Below the pieces are notes generated by a model that did no database searches, had not been told where the DNA came from, and saw nothing but the letters and a program-made list of their open reading frames with translations. The position numbers were made by a program, and so were the translations under genes. A stretch of 64,000 nucleotides of DNA, taken from the NCBI RefSeq assembly GCF_000813325.1, contig NZ_BBQE01000012.1; one strand, 5' to 3'. Positions 25,185 to 33,435 of this stretch are shown piece by piece. The first letter of the stretch is position 1. The number at the start of each line of letters is the position of its first letter. The DNA is from Sulfurospirillum cavolei (GTDB taxonomy: Bacteria; Campylobacterota; Campylobacteria; Campylobacterales; Sulfurospirillaceae).

Positions 25185-26188
25185 TGTTAAATCCTACATC
25201 CGTAATCGCTCCCTCTTCGCAAAAAATGCGCTACCTAACAGGCGTAGCGCAACCTAGTACCAACCTTGTAGCCGATGTTATAAGTACATCAGCATCCCCT
25301 TTTATTCCTGCCGTAACAACGACAACGGCAAACCTCCCAAAAACAGAGATGAACCAACTTTTTGATGGAAGTATATGGGTTATACCATATACCCATAATT
25401 ATGATTTTAGTGTTATAGCAACGCCGCTTTATTACAGTTTTAATATCTATAACAGTTCAAAAAACTCCGTTATGCTAAACAGCGTGACAGCGACCAATGC
25501 AAGCGGAACCGATATTACCGGCATAGACGTTCCTTACGAGTTCAAAGCGAACGAGGAAAAGACGATCACGATTCGAGCGACGATCGATGGCGATAGGATA
25601 CTTGATGGTTACTACACGTTTTTCTTTGATACCCAGACGATCATCTTTAAGATCAGCGGCACTCGCGCGGTCGTTTTAACGATTTTGCCTTCTGCAAATT
25701 ACGCTGAAAGCGAGACTTATCAAACCGATATTTTTAGCGCACAAGACGGTACCGAACTACGAAATGCTATCGTTTCAACTGCCCGCCGAAGCGTAGAATA
25801 CGACGTTATACCCTCTTCAAACCAAAAAATCGAAACGATTGAAGAGATCCTTGCGTACGCGTTGCGTTTTTACTGTATGCAGCCGCTTTGGTTTTCCTAT
25901 ACTCAGGCCGCGACGGCACAAAACGCTTATACGATTTTATGCGATACCACGAGCAGGGATTTTAAAATTGGCGATTACGCACTTATTCGCAAGAGCTTTG
26001 ATGATTATGTTATGCAAAAAATTACCGCATTTAACGATACGAGCATTACATTTTTAGCGCAAGTAAGCGTTTCTCCCGGAGACGTTATCGTCCCGCTCAT
26101 CGCCGTTACGCCGGATAGCTCAAACGCATTTAAATTTTACAACTCCGATACCGCCGCCTTTAGCCTTAAATTTAAGGAACTGTTATGA
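25184..26188 (+). CDS. Hypothetical tail tip protein
   Basis: A 334-residue protein. Residues 60-165 resemble an immunoglobulin-like or fibronectin-like beta sandwich (Y-S-F-N-I-Y-N-S-S-K-N-S-V and D-G-Y-Y-T-F-F-F-D-T-Q-T). The C-terminal half (I-G-D-Y-A-L-I-R-K, then beta strands) looks like a phage tip domain. By position it is part of the distal tail assembly, between tape measure and hub genes. Confidence 0.45.
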   Translation: MLNPTSVIAPSSQKMRYLTGVAQPSTNLVADVISTSASPFIPAVTTTTANLPKTEMNQLFDGSIWVIPYTHNYDFSVIATPLYYSFNIYNSSKNSVMLNSVTATNASGTDITGIDVPYEFKANEEKTITIRATIDGDRILDGYYTFFFDTQTIIFKISGTRAVVLTILPSANYAESETYQTDIFSAQDGTELRNAIVSTARRSVEYDVIPSSNQKIETIEEILAYALRFYCMQPLWFSYTQAATAQNAYTILCDTTSRDFKIGDYALIRKSFDDYVMQKITAFNDTSITFLAQVSVSPGDVIVPLIAVTPDSSNAFKFYNSDTAAFSLKFKELL

Positions 26189-26772
26189 CGTATAAAGGCC
26201 ACGAAATTTTTCCGTACATCCCGCTTGTCGACGATCAGAACAATATTATTTCAAATCCTTACGTGCTTGTCGGCAAAGAAGCGAAAAAGCAAACAAAAAC
26301 GATACTTCAACCGACAAATAGGCAATTTGCATGGACATTTAGCGCAAAAACGCTTGCCGAAGCAAAAGCGATGCGCGCATGGTTTCGAAGCAAATACGGC
26401 AGACTGACGCCTTTTTGGCTTCGTAGTTACAAAAACGATGTAACACTAACGCAACAAAGTGCAACCGGATCGATGCTTCTTTACGCAAAAAAAACGCAAC
26501 GCAATTTTGGACTATACGGACAAAAAAGGCATCTTCTTATTCCGGATTTATCCTTCGCTGCAAAAATAACAAGTGTTGTATTTGCCGATGCAACTGTTAA
26601 TTCGGACGAAGTATTAACGCTAGACACGGCGTTAAGCAATACCGTTTTTACGCAACGCATCGAATATTTATACTTAGTGCGTTTTAACTCCGATGAATTC
26701 GTACTCGAAAAAGACGGCGTGCGATTTAAAACAACGTTTAACTTTATCGAGTTGCAAGGAGAAACCCCATGA
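26185..26772 (+). CDS. Distal tail-like minor tail protein
   Basis: A 195-residue protein with R-Q-F-A-W-T-F-S-A-K-T-L-A-E-A-K-A-M-R-A-W-F, a helix-strand pattern typical of distal tail (DUF2460/lambda M-like) proteins that replace one peptide substrate loop with a gp-specific domain. It overlaps both neighbours by 4 bases. It precedes the BR0599-type hub, the usual order in GTA-like tails. Confidence 0.5.
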   Translation: MTYKGHEIFPYIPLVDDQNNIISNPYVLVGKEAKKQTKTILQPTNRQFAWTFSAKTLAEAKAMRAWFRSKYGRLTPFWLRSYKNDVTLTQQSATGSMLLYAKKTQRNFGLYGQKRHLLIPDLSFAAKITSVVFADATVNSDEVLTLDTALSNTVFTQRIEYLYLVRFNSDEFVLEKDGVRFKTTFNFIELQGETP

Positions 26773-27515
26773 AAGAGCTTTACATTTTTACCATCGGCGA
26801 CGAGACGTTTCGCTACAGCTCTGCGGAAAGTGATGTTGCCTACGGCGGAAACACATACAGTGCAGAACCGATCGTACGAAACGAGATAAGCCGAGAGTTC
26901 TCTAGCGAGAGCGCATCTATTACGCTCCCTTATGATTTAGAGCCTGCGCCTCGTTACCGTGTGCTGAACCCCTCCACGACGGTATGGGTTACGATTTTGA
27001 AAGACACCGGTGCCGTTCTTTTCTACGGGCGCGTTGGGGGATGTAGCTTCGATATGCAAAAAGCGACGGCGACTTTAAAACTAGTCTCTTTGCAAGGAAT
27101 GCTAAAAACGAAAATCCCCTCTCGCTGCTACTCAAGCGGGTGTGGGTTTGAACTTTTTGATGCCGGGTGCGGTCTTGCAAAAGAAAACTTTCGCAAGGCA
27201 CTTTTGCCGACAACGGCGACCGTAAGCGAAGACGGGCTAAGCGTAACCTCAGACGCGCTTGCGGAAAAAGACAACGGCTATTTTGCCGGAGGATACGTGC
27301 AAAGCGGCTACGAAGCAAGTTACATAATATCGCATACGGGGGCTACCGTAACGCTTCTTTTTCCCTTGCAAACGTATAACGGATCTTTAACGCTATATGT
27401 GTATGCAGGGTGTGACAAACTTTTATCGACATGCAAAGAGAAGTTTAATAACGAAAGGAATTTTGGGGGTTTTCCCTTTGTTCCGACGACAAATCCAACA
27501 ACGGAGGGCTTTTAA
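26769..27515 (+). CDS. BR0599/DUF2163-type hub protein (lambda L-like)
   Basis: A 248-residue protein. The N-terminal beta domain (F-T-I-G-D-E-T-F-R-Y-S-S-A) leads to a Cys-rich part: C-Y-S-S-G-C near residue 120, C-G-L near 137, and C-D-K-L-L-S-T-C-K-E-K-F-N-N-x-x-N-F-G-G-F-P-F-V-P near the end. This spacing is that of tail-tip hub proteins that bind a [4Fe-4S] cluster in lambda gpL and GTA. It would form the tail tip ring. Confidence 0.75.
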   Translation: MKELYIFTIGDETFRYSSAESDVAYGGNTYSAEPIVRNEISREFSSESASITLPYDLEPAPRYRVLNPSTTVWVTILKDTGAVLFYGRVGGCSFDMQKATATLKLVSLQGMLKTKIPSRCYSSGCGFELFDAGCGLAKENFRKALLPTTATVSEDGLSVTSDALAEKDNGYFAGGYVQSGYEASYIISHTGATVTLLFPLQTYNGSLTLYVYAGCDKLLSTCKEKFNNERNFGGFPFVPTTNPTTEGF

Positions 27516-27516
27516 A

Positions 27517-27741
27517 ATGTGGATGTTAGGAATTACGATTGCGCTTTTGGCGGCTACTTATATTTTTATGCCGACCCCAAGTTCTTCAAGCAACGTAAGC
27601 GTTAACGACCTCGATGATTTTACATTCCCGACAAACTCGAATACAACGCCTGTACCGGAAGTTTTCGGAACGGTAAAAATAGGCGGAAATATCCTATGGT
27701 ATGGCGATCTTTCTACAACCCCTATAAAAAAGAGTAGCTAG
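27517..27741 (+). CDS. Short tail tip protein preceding the J-like protein
   Basis: The start at ATG 27517 follows the previous stop by one base. It has 74 residues: an N-terminal membrane-like helix (M-W-M-L-G-I-T-I-A-L-L-A-A-T-Y-I-F-M) then P-V-P-E-V-F-G-T-V-K-I-G-G-N-I-L-W-Y-G-D-L. In J-like proteins this last motif usually belongs to the N-terminus of the long protein. Here the two are separate frames offset by +1, as I recall for several other phages, so a recent frameshift is possible but not required. Confidence 0.55.
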   Translation: MWMLGITIALLAATYIFMPTPSSSSNVSVNDLDDFTFPTNSNTTPVPEVFGTVKIGGNILWYGDLSTTPIKKSS

Positions 27742-27742
27742 T

Positions 27743-29773
27743 ATGGGCGGCAAATCCAAGAAAACCTATACCGTAGGCTATGCTTACTTCTTAGGTCTCG
27801 TGTATGGCTTTTGTTCCAAGATCGACGAATTTATAAGTTTTTGGAAAGACGGAGAGCTTGTTTCTACGGTAAATCTTACCGGTGCGGGAAGTTTTAGCGC
27901 ACGCACCGGAGATAATTCGGATATTTCTGGGAGCGGCTACAGCGATAGCACGATACGTGTCTATTTTGGAGATCAAACCGAACCCGATAGTTACCTAGCG
28001 GCTCAAACGGGTTCTCAAATTGCCTATAAAAATGTCGCCTATATGGTTTTTAACGGTTTTATCGGGGATAACGTTAGTGCCGCTCCTTCTTACGGAGCGG
28101 TCGTGCGCCGAACTAACCTTATCGACGGCTGGGCAAACCAAAACATCGGCGGAGATGCAAATCCTGCTGTAGTTTTGTACTATTTACTTACCAAGCTCGC
28201 AAAATATGAAGAATTTGTAATAGACGAAACAAATTTTAAAGCCTGCGCTCAAACCCTCTACGATGAAGGCTTTGGGCTAAGTTTCAAAATGAAAAGTGCA
28301 AAAGAGGCAAGCGATTGGTGCGAAGAGATCTTAAAAAGCATCGACGGCGTTTTGCAAGTCGACTACGCAAACTACAAAATAAAGTTAAAACTTTTAAGAG
28401 ACGACTATACGTTAAGCGCATGTCCGGAGATAAACGAGAGTAATAGTGCCGATGTCATTTTTGAGCGCAAAAGTTGGGAAGATACCTACTCTAAAATTAC
28501 CGTTACCTACGTCGATCGAGAAAATAGCTTTACCGAGTCTAGCGTAACGGGTATCAACACGGCAACGCGTCTTATCTTGGGCTACGAAAAATCCGAGAGT
28601 TTCGACTACCTCGGTATCTCTACGGCGGCGAATGCCAACATCGTTTTAAACCGCTTATTTAAAAAACTCTCCTACCCGCTCGCAACGCTTAAATGTAACG
28701 TATCGATAGCAATGTTTTCTAGCCTTAACGTCGGCGATGTCGTACGTTTTTCAAATTCCGTCCTCGGCGTCGAAAATTTAGCAATTCGCATTACCTCGAT
28801 TGCGGCGGATAAGGAAGATGAACAAAGCGTAGAAATAGAAGGAGCTGAAGATATTTTTGCGCTTGGCAACATGGTCATAACCTCAGAGCAACCATCGCAA
28901 TGGGTCGCTCCCGATTACACGATCGGGGAGCTCCTCTATTATACGGTTAAAAACGCAAAGCCGGAGATGAGCAGCGTTCGTGCCGTAATCCCAATTGCTG
29001 TTTACCCGAGCGGTTATGTGCAAACGATGTCGGTAAAAGATGGCACGACAGGCGCAGACGTAGAGATAGAAAGCTGGGGCTATGCGACACTTAAAAATGC
29101 GTACCCAATTACGGATGTTGTTGACTTAAGCACAGGCTTTTACGTTACACCCATCGCCAACGTTTGGAATGCAAGCGGTACACGTGCAGGATGGCAACGC
29201 CTTAAATTTGTTGCCTATATCGAAGATGAGCAGATCTGCTATCAATATAGACAACTACAAGAAGATGGAAGCTACTACTGCGACCAGATCATACGAGGGC
29301 TTAATAACACGGCTATCGTAGAACACCCGATTGGAGCTAAAGTTTGGTTTGCGAGTGGCGATGCCAACGACATCGAGAACCTGCCTATTATCTCTCCCAC
29401 ACCCACGGTTACATTCACGCCAAAGAACTTCAAAAGCGAAGGCACGACAAAAAGCCTCTCTTTTACGTATGACTACAGCATCGAAAAACCATACCCTCCG
29501 GCAAGTCTTCAAGCTTCACGAAGCGGTACGACGGTTACATTGACTTGGAGAGCATGTGTGCGTTTAGCAGGCGCCAATTACCGAAACGCAGACAACATCA
29601 TAGCAGGACAAGATGAAGGATTGAGCGAGGGAGAGTGGCTTGTCTCATGGAGTGGGGGAAGCGCGACGGTCAGTTCACCTACATTTAGTCGAGACGATGC
29701 AACGGTGTTGACATATACCGTCACAAGCGTTCTTAACGGATATTCATCCGCATCAAAAACAGTAACGATATAA
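27743..29773 (+). CDS. Tail tip / central fibre protein (lambda J-like)
   Basis: A 676-residue protein. Residues 1-120 match the GTA/J-type N-terminal hub (Y-T-V-G-Y-A-Y-F-L-G-L-V-Y-G-F-C then F-I-S-F-W-K-D-G-E). The middle (about residues 170-370) is the phage-tail-3-like domain with L-S-Y-P-L-A-T-L-K. The end (about residues 585-676) is a fibronectin III-like domain (P-P-A-S-L-Q-A-S-R-S-G-T-T-V-T-L-T-W). It would contact the receptor and open the tail. Confidence 0.75.
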   Translation: MGGKSKKTYTVGYAYFLGLVYGFCSKIDEFISFWKDGELVSTVNLTGAGSFSARTGDNSDISGSGYSDSTIRVYFGDQTEPDSYLAAQTGSQIAYKNVAYMVFNGFIGDNVSAAPSYGAVVRRTNLIDGWANQNIGGDANPAVVLYYLLTKLAKYEEFVIDETNFKACAQTLYDEGFGLSFKMKSAKEASDWCEEILKSIDGVLQVDYANYKIKLKLLRDDYTLSACPEINESNSADVIFERKSWEDTYSKITVTYVDRENSFTESSVTGINTATRLILGYEKSESFDYLGISTAANANIVLNRLFKKLSYPLATLKCNVSIAMFSSLNVGDVVRFSNSVLGVENLAIRITSIAADKEDEQSVEIEGAEDIFALGNMVITSEQPSQWVAPDYTIGELLYYTVKNAKPEMSSVRAVIPIAVYPSGYVQTMSVKDGTTGADVEIESWGYATLKNAYPITDVVDLSTGFYVTPIANVWNASGTRAGWQRLKFVAYIEDEQICYQYRQLQEDGSYYCDQIIRGLNNTAIVEHPIGAKVWFASGDANDIENLPIISPTPTVTFTPKNFKSEGTTKSLSFTYDYSIEKPYPPASLQASRSGTTVTLTWRACVRLAGANYRNADNIIAGQDEGLSEGEWLVSWSGGSATVSSPTFSRDDATVLTYTVTSVLNGYSSASKTVTI

Positions 29774-29783
29774 GGAGATACAT

Positions 29784-30248
29784 ATGAGTCTACTAAGCAA
29801 TGGATTAGAACTTTTGGAACTAGGCGTTACAGCCTGGAGAGAGATCATAAATGCCAATTTTAGCAAGCTTTACACGAAAACAGAAACAGACGCATTGATC
29901 ACGACGGTCAATGCATCCATCGACGCACTCAAAAACGTCGCAGCGAATGCACAAAGCAGCGCTTATACAATGGCACTTTCAGATAGAGGCAAGAGTATCG
30001 ATACAAGTGCTAATGTTACGATCCCTCTTAATAGCGCAGTCGCTTTTCCTATCGGTAGTGTCGTTACAATCACTAGTTTAACCCCCGCTACTATTAACAT
30101 CTTAGCCACAAGCGGTGTGACGATTCGACTTGCTGGGACATCAACATCCGGTGACTGCACAGTAGCATCATACGGTATCGCCACACTTCGTAAAGTAGCT
30201 GCAGATACCTGGTACATAGCCGGCGCCGGCGTGGCATTGGTGGCATAA
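29784..30248 (+). CDS. Small fibre/adhesin-like protein
   Basis: A 154-residue protein with a short helical N-terminus (W-R-E-I-I-N-A-N-F-S-K-L-Y-T-K-T-E-T), which is the usual attachment motif of phage fibres, followed by a repetitive Thr/Ala/Ile beta domain. It lies between the J-like protein and the LamG adhesin and is likely a side fibre subunit. Confidence 0.55.
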   Translation: MSLLSNGLELLELGVTAWREIINANFSKLYTKTETDALITTVNASIDALKNVAANAQSSAYTMALSDRGKSIDTSANVTIPLNSAVAFPIGSVVTITSLTPATINILATSGVTIRLAGTSTSGDCTVASYGIATLRKVAADTWYIAGAGVALVA

Positions 30249-30249
30249 A

Positions 30250-30948
30250 ATGGCTGGAATTCATAATATGCTATTGGGTGTTGGAAGTCAATTTGAGAGT
30301 GGAGGAACTATTATCAGCACGGTTGATATGGTAGACCCATTTGGAGATGGGAGTGGTACAGAACTATGGAAATTTGATGGGAACGGGAATGGCGCAAGCA
30401 ATTCTTATAATTTAACTCCAATTAATATTACATATTCCGAAGGAATATTTGGGCAATCTTCCGTTTTTAATGGTAGCGCGTATTTCAATCTCCCACCGTT
30501 ACCCGAAGCGGTAGAAAATATAACAATTTCGTTTTGGGTGTATTTTGATGATAATAATGAACGAATGATATTTGATACTGGCGTGTGGGGGCTAGGCAAA
30601 GGCATCGGGATATATAAAAATACTTCTAATAAACTAGTAATTGTGTTTAAAAAATCATCCACTTTATATTTTTCAAGAATAGTTAATCAACCATTAAACT
30701 TAAATGCTTTTGCCCATATCGTTATCGTAAAAACTACAACGGGTTTATTTGTGTATTATGATAATGTTCTTGTAGATACATACATACACAATACTATTAT
30801 TTCTACCATAGAAGGGCAAACGGGGTGTATAGGCAGACAATATAATTACCCATATTATCATAAAGGCAAAATAGACCAGTTTAGAATTTTCAATAGAGCA
30901 TTGACAGCAGAAGAAGTTGGAGTGTTATATACGGAAACTATTATATAG
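30250..30948 (+). CDS. LamG/concanavalin-like adhesin, putative receptor-binding protein
   Basis: A 232-residue protein. Residues 40-225 show the LamG-like jelly roll: L-W-K-F-D-G-N-G-N-G, F-N-G-S-A-Y-F-N-L-P, I-T-I-S-F-W-V-Y-F-D, then C-I-G-R and the closing K-G-K-I-D-Q-F-R-I-F-N-R-A-L-T-A-E-E-V. It probably binds a surface glycan of the host. The gene is visibly more AT-rich than its neighbours, which suggests recent exchange. A GGCAGAG hairpin (30947-30966) overlaps its stop. Confidence 0.7.
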   Translation: MAGIHNMLLGVGSQFESGGTIISTVDMVDPFGDGSGTELWKFDGNGNGASNSYNLTPINITYSEGIFGQSSVFNGSAYFNLPPLPEAVENITISFWVYFDDNNERMIFDTGVWGLGKGIGIYKNTSNKLVIVFKKSSTLYFSRIVNQPLNLNAFAHIVIVKTTTGLFVYYDNVLVDTYIHNTIISTIEGQTGCIGRQYNYPYYHKGKIDQFRIFNRALTAEEVGVLYTETII

Positions 30949-30966
30949 GCAGAGTCTCCTCTGCCT
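30947..30966 (+). terminator. Hairpin after the adhesin gene, no U-run
   Basis: AGGCAGAG and CTCTGCCT form an 8-bp stem with loop TCTC. No T-run follows, so it may be a pause, processing or weak termination site before the methylase gene. Confidence 0.4.
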
Positions 30967-31055
30967 AACAAGTCGTTCCCAAACTCCTTGCAATCAAATT
31001 ATAGAAAGTTTTTAAACGTGTGTTTAAAAATATTTCAAAATGAAAGGAAATTTGC

Positions 31056-31838
31056 ATGGAGAGACTCAAAGAGTATCACAACGTCCCAAGGGTTGCCCCG
31101 TTCGCGTGGGTCGGAGGTAAGTCAAAGCTTGCCGATAAAATCATCAAAGAGTTTCCGCCACATCAGCGGTATTGCGAGGTTTTTGGAGGAGCACTAAACG
31201 TCTTCTACCGAAAGCCTCGAAGCAAAATAGAGGTCGTTAACGACATTAATAGCGATCTAGTCAATCTATACCTACAAATTCAAAAGCGACCGCAATCACT
31301 CCAGTTCTACTTAAATCGTATGTTCGTATCAAGAGAGCTATTCTCGCGCATCAAGACCAAAGGATTACATCCACGAAACGACATAGAGCGCGCCGCATAC
31401 TACTACTATCTTATCACGCAAAGCTTCGGATCAAAAGGTACAGACTTTGCAATGCCACGAGGCTCAAAACCAAAAGTAAGAAGCTTAGACCGAGACTTTC
31501 GTGTTTGGTCAAAGAGACTGCAAGGTATTTGCATCGAGAACATGGACTTTAAAAAGCTCATAGCTACATACGATCATCCCGATACGCTTTTTTATCTTGA
31601 CCCACCTTATGTAGGTACGGAAAGCTACTATAAAACACCTTCCGGATTCAATATCGATCAGCATATCACATTAGCGGGGATGCTCAAGGGGATCAAAGGT
31701 CGGTTTGTGCTTTCATACAACGATTGCGAGGTCATTAGAGACCTATATAAGGATTACGAGATCATCGAGGTGTCGACAATATACAGTCTAAGAGGAGGCA
31801 ATCAAAAAGCGGCTAAAGAGTTAATTATCAAAGAGTAG
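31056..31838 (+). CDS. D12-class DNA adenine N6-methyltransferase (Dam-like)
   Basis: A 260-residue protein. The SAM site is F-A-W-V-G-G-K-S-K-L near residue 16, with Y-C-E-V-F-G-G-A at about 39. The catalytic motif D-P-P-Y is near residue 182. A target-recognition helix region lies between. The family usually methylates GATC, but the site cannot be read from the sequence. It probably masks phage DNA from host restriction, a role also known for other Mu-like phages. It is the last prophage gene, with its own AAAGGAAA start and a strong terminator. Confidence 0.85.
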   Translation: MERLKEYHNVPRVAPFAWVGGKSKLADKIIKEFPPHQRYCEVFGGALNVFYRKPRSKIEVVNDINSDLVNLYLQIQKRPQSLQFYLNRMFVSRELFSRIKTKGLHPRNDIERAAYYYYLITQSFGSKGTDFAMPRGSKPKVRSLDRDFRVWSKRLQGICIENMDFKKLIATYDHPDTLFYLDPPYVGTESYYKTPSGFNIDQHITLAGMLKGIKGRFVLSYNDCEVIRDLYKDYEIIEVSTIYSLRGGNQKAAKELIIKE

Positions 31839-31870
31839 GCACTTCGGTGCTTACTCTTAAGTTTTTTTTT
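31831..31870 (+). terminator. Strong UUCG-loop terminator at the prophage right end
   Basis: AAGAGTAGGCAC (31831) and GTGCTTACTCTT (ending 31858) form a 12-bp stem with a TTCG loop and one G-T pair, and TTTTTTTTT follows at 31862. It overlaps the stop codon of the methylase gene and should insulate host genes from phage transcription. Confidence 0.9.
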
Positions 31871-31877
31871 AACATAA

Positions 31878-31975
31878 AGTCTCATAATTTTTGACGGTCT
31901 TTAAGCAAAACAGTCTCATAATTTTTGCGGTTTTACACTTGGATCAGGCTTAGGCAAAAAGCCTCACTAAGAAGC
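31878..31975. repeat. Putative transposase-binding end repeats of the prophage
   Basis: AGTCTCATAATTTTTG occurs at 31878-31893 and again at 31912-31927, 34 bases apart. A degenerate third copy (AGCCTCACTAAGAAGC) starts at 31960. Several short direct repeats near an end are typical of MuA-type binding sites (R1-R3). They lie between the phage terminator and the host promoter, and I cannot compare them with the left end, which is outside the window. Confidence 0.6.
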
Positions 31976-32015
31976 TTATTGTAACACATTCGTCACGACA
32001 AAGAAGTTTTTTTGT

Positions 32016-32107
32016 GCTAAAATGCTCTACTTAAAAAAAGCTTTTATTTTTTAGTTAGATTAAAAATGTATAATTTACATTCAAAAACGCTATAAAGAGA
32101 GAATAGT
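32016..32107 (+). promoter_or_regulatory. Putative promoter region of the hydrogenase operon
   Basis: Two -10-like elements are visible, TAAAAT near 32018 and TATAAT at 32069-32074, in a strongly A/T-rich stretch with T-tracts instead of a clear -35, as is usual in Campylobacterota. AAAGAGAGAA precedes the TTG start at 32108. If correct, the prophage right end lies only about 30-80 bases upstream of the promoter. Confidence 0.5.
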
Positions 32108-32518
32108 TTGAATCCGATTAACGTTTATCGCATCAACACGGGCTCGTGTAACGGTTGCGACGTCGAGCTTTTAGCCAGCGTTCTGGTGCCGAAATTCGGC
32201 TTTGATACTTTAGGCTGTACGTACACGAACGATCCCGAAGCAGCCGACGTCGTGATCGTTACGGGTTCGATTACCGCACGCTCCAAACCCTTTTTAGAAT
32301 CCACCCTCAAACGCCTTCCCAAACGTAAAATCGTCGTTGCGATGGGCATATGCCCGATCAGTTGCGGTGTTTTTCGGGATAGCTACTCGATTGAAGGGCC
32401 ATTAGATCGCTTCGTCGAAGTCGACGTCAATATCGCGGGGTGTCCGCCGAGTCCGCAAAGTATCGTTGAGGGCTTAGTGCTCGCCTGTCGACTCTACCGC
32501 GACAAGGAGGGAGCATGA
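32108..32518 (+). CDS. Group 4 [NiFe] hydrogenase small subunit (CooL/EchC-like)
   Basis: A 136-residue protein of the NuoB/small-subunit family starting at TTG 32108. It carries the proximal [4Fe-4S] ligands: G-S-C-N-G-C-D (Cys14, Cys17), M-G-I-C-P-I-S-C-G and A-G-C-P-P-S-P. Its length is typical of CooL/EchC, much shorter than small subunits of uptake hydrogenases. It passes electrons between the NiFe site and the ferredoxin chain. It overlaps the next gene by 4 bases. The symbol is left empty because Coo, Ech and Hyf names are used for close relatives. Confidence 0.85.
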   Translation: MNPINVYRINTGSCNGCDVELLASVLVPKFGFDTLGCTYTNDPEAADVVIVTGSITARSKPFLESTLKRLPKRKIVVAMGICPISCGVFRDSYSIEGPLDRFVEVDVNIAGCPPSPQSIVEGLVLACRLYRDKEGA

Positions 32519-32940
32519 GCGCGTATAAAGGCAAACTCTCTTACGATCAAACGCAGTGTATCGTTTGTCAAACCTGTGCTTTCGTCTGTCCCGCCGGAGC
32601 GATCAACATTACATGTAAGGCACTCAAGCAAAGTTACGAATTTATCATTTGGCACAATTCGTGTACGTTATGCGGCAATTGTACCTATTTTTGTCCGACC
32701 GGAGCGATCGCACTGAGCGACGTACGCGCCGAAGCTTTACCGCAAAGTCAAAAATACACGGCGATCACTTCGGCGACTTTGGCGTTTGATCGTTGCCCGA
32801 AATGTTCCGAACCGATGATTCAAACACCCGATTCGCTCCTCAACAAAGGATTTTCAAAACGAGACGATGCTCTTCGATCGCTCTTTAACCTCTGTCCGAA
32901 ATGCCGACGCGAATCTACTTTTACAAAGCGAGTTCTTTAA
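32515..32940 (+). CDS. Hydrogenase polyferredoxin subunit (CooX/EchF-like)
   Basis: A 141-residue protein with two [4Fe-4S] ferredoxin motifs: C-I-V-C-Q-T-C-A-F-V-C-P near residue 15 and C-T-L-C-G-N-C-T-Y-F-C-P near residue 50. Near residues 90-95 and 127-130 are two further C-x-x-C pairs that could bind zinc or an extra cluster, an addition not present in plain NuoI/CooX proteins. It connects the catalytic dimer with an electron donor. Confidence 0.8.
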   Translation: MSAYKGKLSYDQTQCIVCQTCAFVCPAGAINITCKALKQSYEFIIWHNSCTLCGNCTYFCPTGAIALSDVRAEALPQSQKYTAITSATLAFDRCPKCSEPMIQTPDSLLNKGFSKRDDALRSLFNLCPKCRRESTFTKRVL

Positions 32941-33435
32941 ATGCATACCCTTGAAAAAACCTTGAACGACTCATTAGCCGCGCAAAACAATCCGTTACGT
33001 TTTACGCCGCACTACGACAGCCTTTGGTGCGAAACGGACGATCAAACGCTCTTTTTAGCCTTGGCGGAACTTTTACGCCGCGTAAAAGCACGCGTGTGTA
33101 TGATTAGCGCGTACGCTAAAGACGAGGCGCACGAACTCGTGTACCATTTTGACTGCGGCGGCGTTATGGCAAACGTTAAAGTGTACGTCGCCGATCGATG
33201 CGTTTTCTCGATCACGCCTTTGTTTAAAAGTGCCGATTGGACGGAGCGGGAACTCAGCGAAATTTACGGTATCAAGCTTCAAAACCATCCCAACCCCCAA
33301 CGTCTCTTTTTGGACGATTCGATTTCCCAAAGCGTTTTAGACGAATACTACTCGCTCTCGTCGATGATGAACGGGCGCGTTAGCGAAACGCTCTGGAGTA
33401 AAGTCAAAGCGCAAAAGGAGGCACGCCATGGATAA
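32941..33435 (+). CDS. NuoC-like 30 kDa hydrogenase subunit (CooU/EchD-like)
   Basis: A 164-residue protein beginning immediately after the ferredoxin stop. It has the 30 kDa subunit signature W-T-E-R-E-L-S-E-I-Y-G-I near residue 100, followed by H-P-N-P-Q-R-L-F-L-D. In group 4 hydrogenases this subunit supports docking of the large subunit. It overlaps the large-subunit gene by 8 bases. Confidence 0.85.
   Translation: MHTLEKTLNDSLAAQNNPLRFTPHYDSLWCETDDQTLFLALAELLRRVKARVCMISAYAKDEAHELVYHFDCGGVMANVKVYVADRCVFSITPLFKSADWTERELSEIYGIKLQNHPNPQRLFLDDSISQSVLDEYYSLSSMMNGRVSETLWSKVKAQKEARHG

Larger units (their letters stand above)
1..31986 (+). mobile_element. Mu-type transposable siphovirus prophage (left end outside window)
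   Basis: The order transposase A, ATPase B, small regulators, GemA-like protein, Mu F-like head protein and D12 methylase is that of Mu-like transposable phages. The tail genes (tube, frameshifted chaperones, tape measure, BR0599-type hub, lambda J-like tip, no sheath) indicate a long non-contractile tail, as in the B3/D3112 group. The left edge cuts the transposase gene. The right boundary is an estimate: it lies after the repeats at 31878-31975 and before the hydrogenase promoter, possibly at the GTAACA near 31986. No integrase or att site is visible, as expected for an element that integrates by transposition. Most structural genes are intact, so it may be functional. Confidence 0.9.

Noticed and set aside
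27517..29773. Possible frameshift splitting the J-like tail tip protein
   Set aside because: The short upstream gene with the P-E-V-F-G-T-V motif is, as I recall, a separate gene in other siphophages, and the downstream gene has its own ATG. A +1 offset alone is not enough to call damage.
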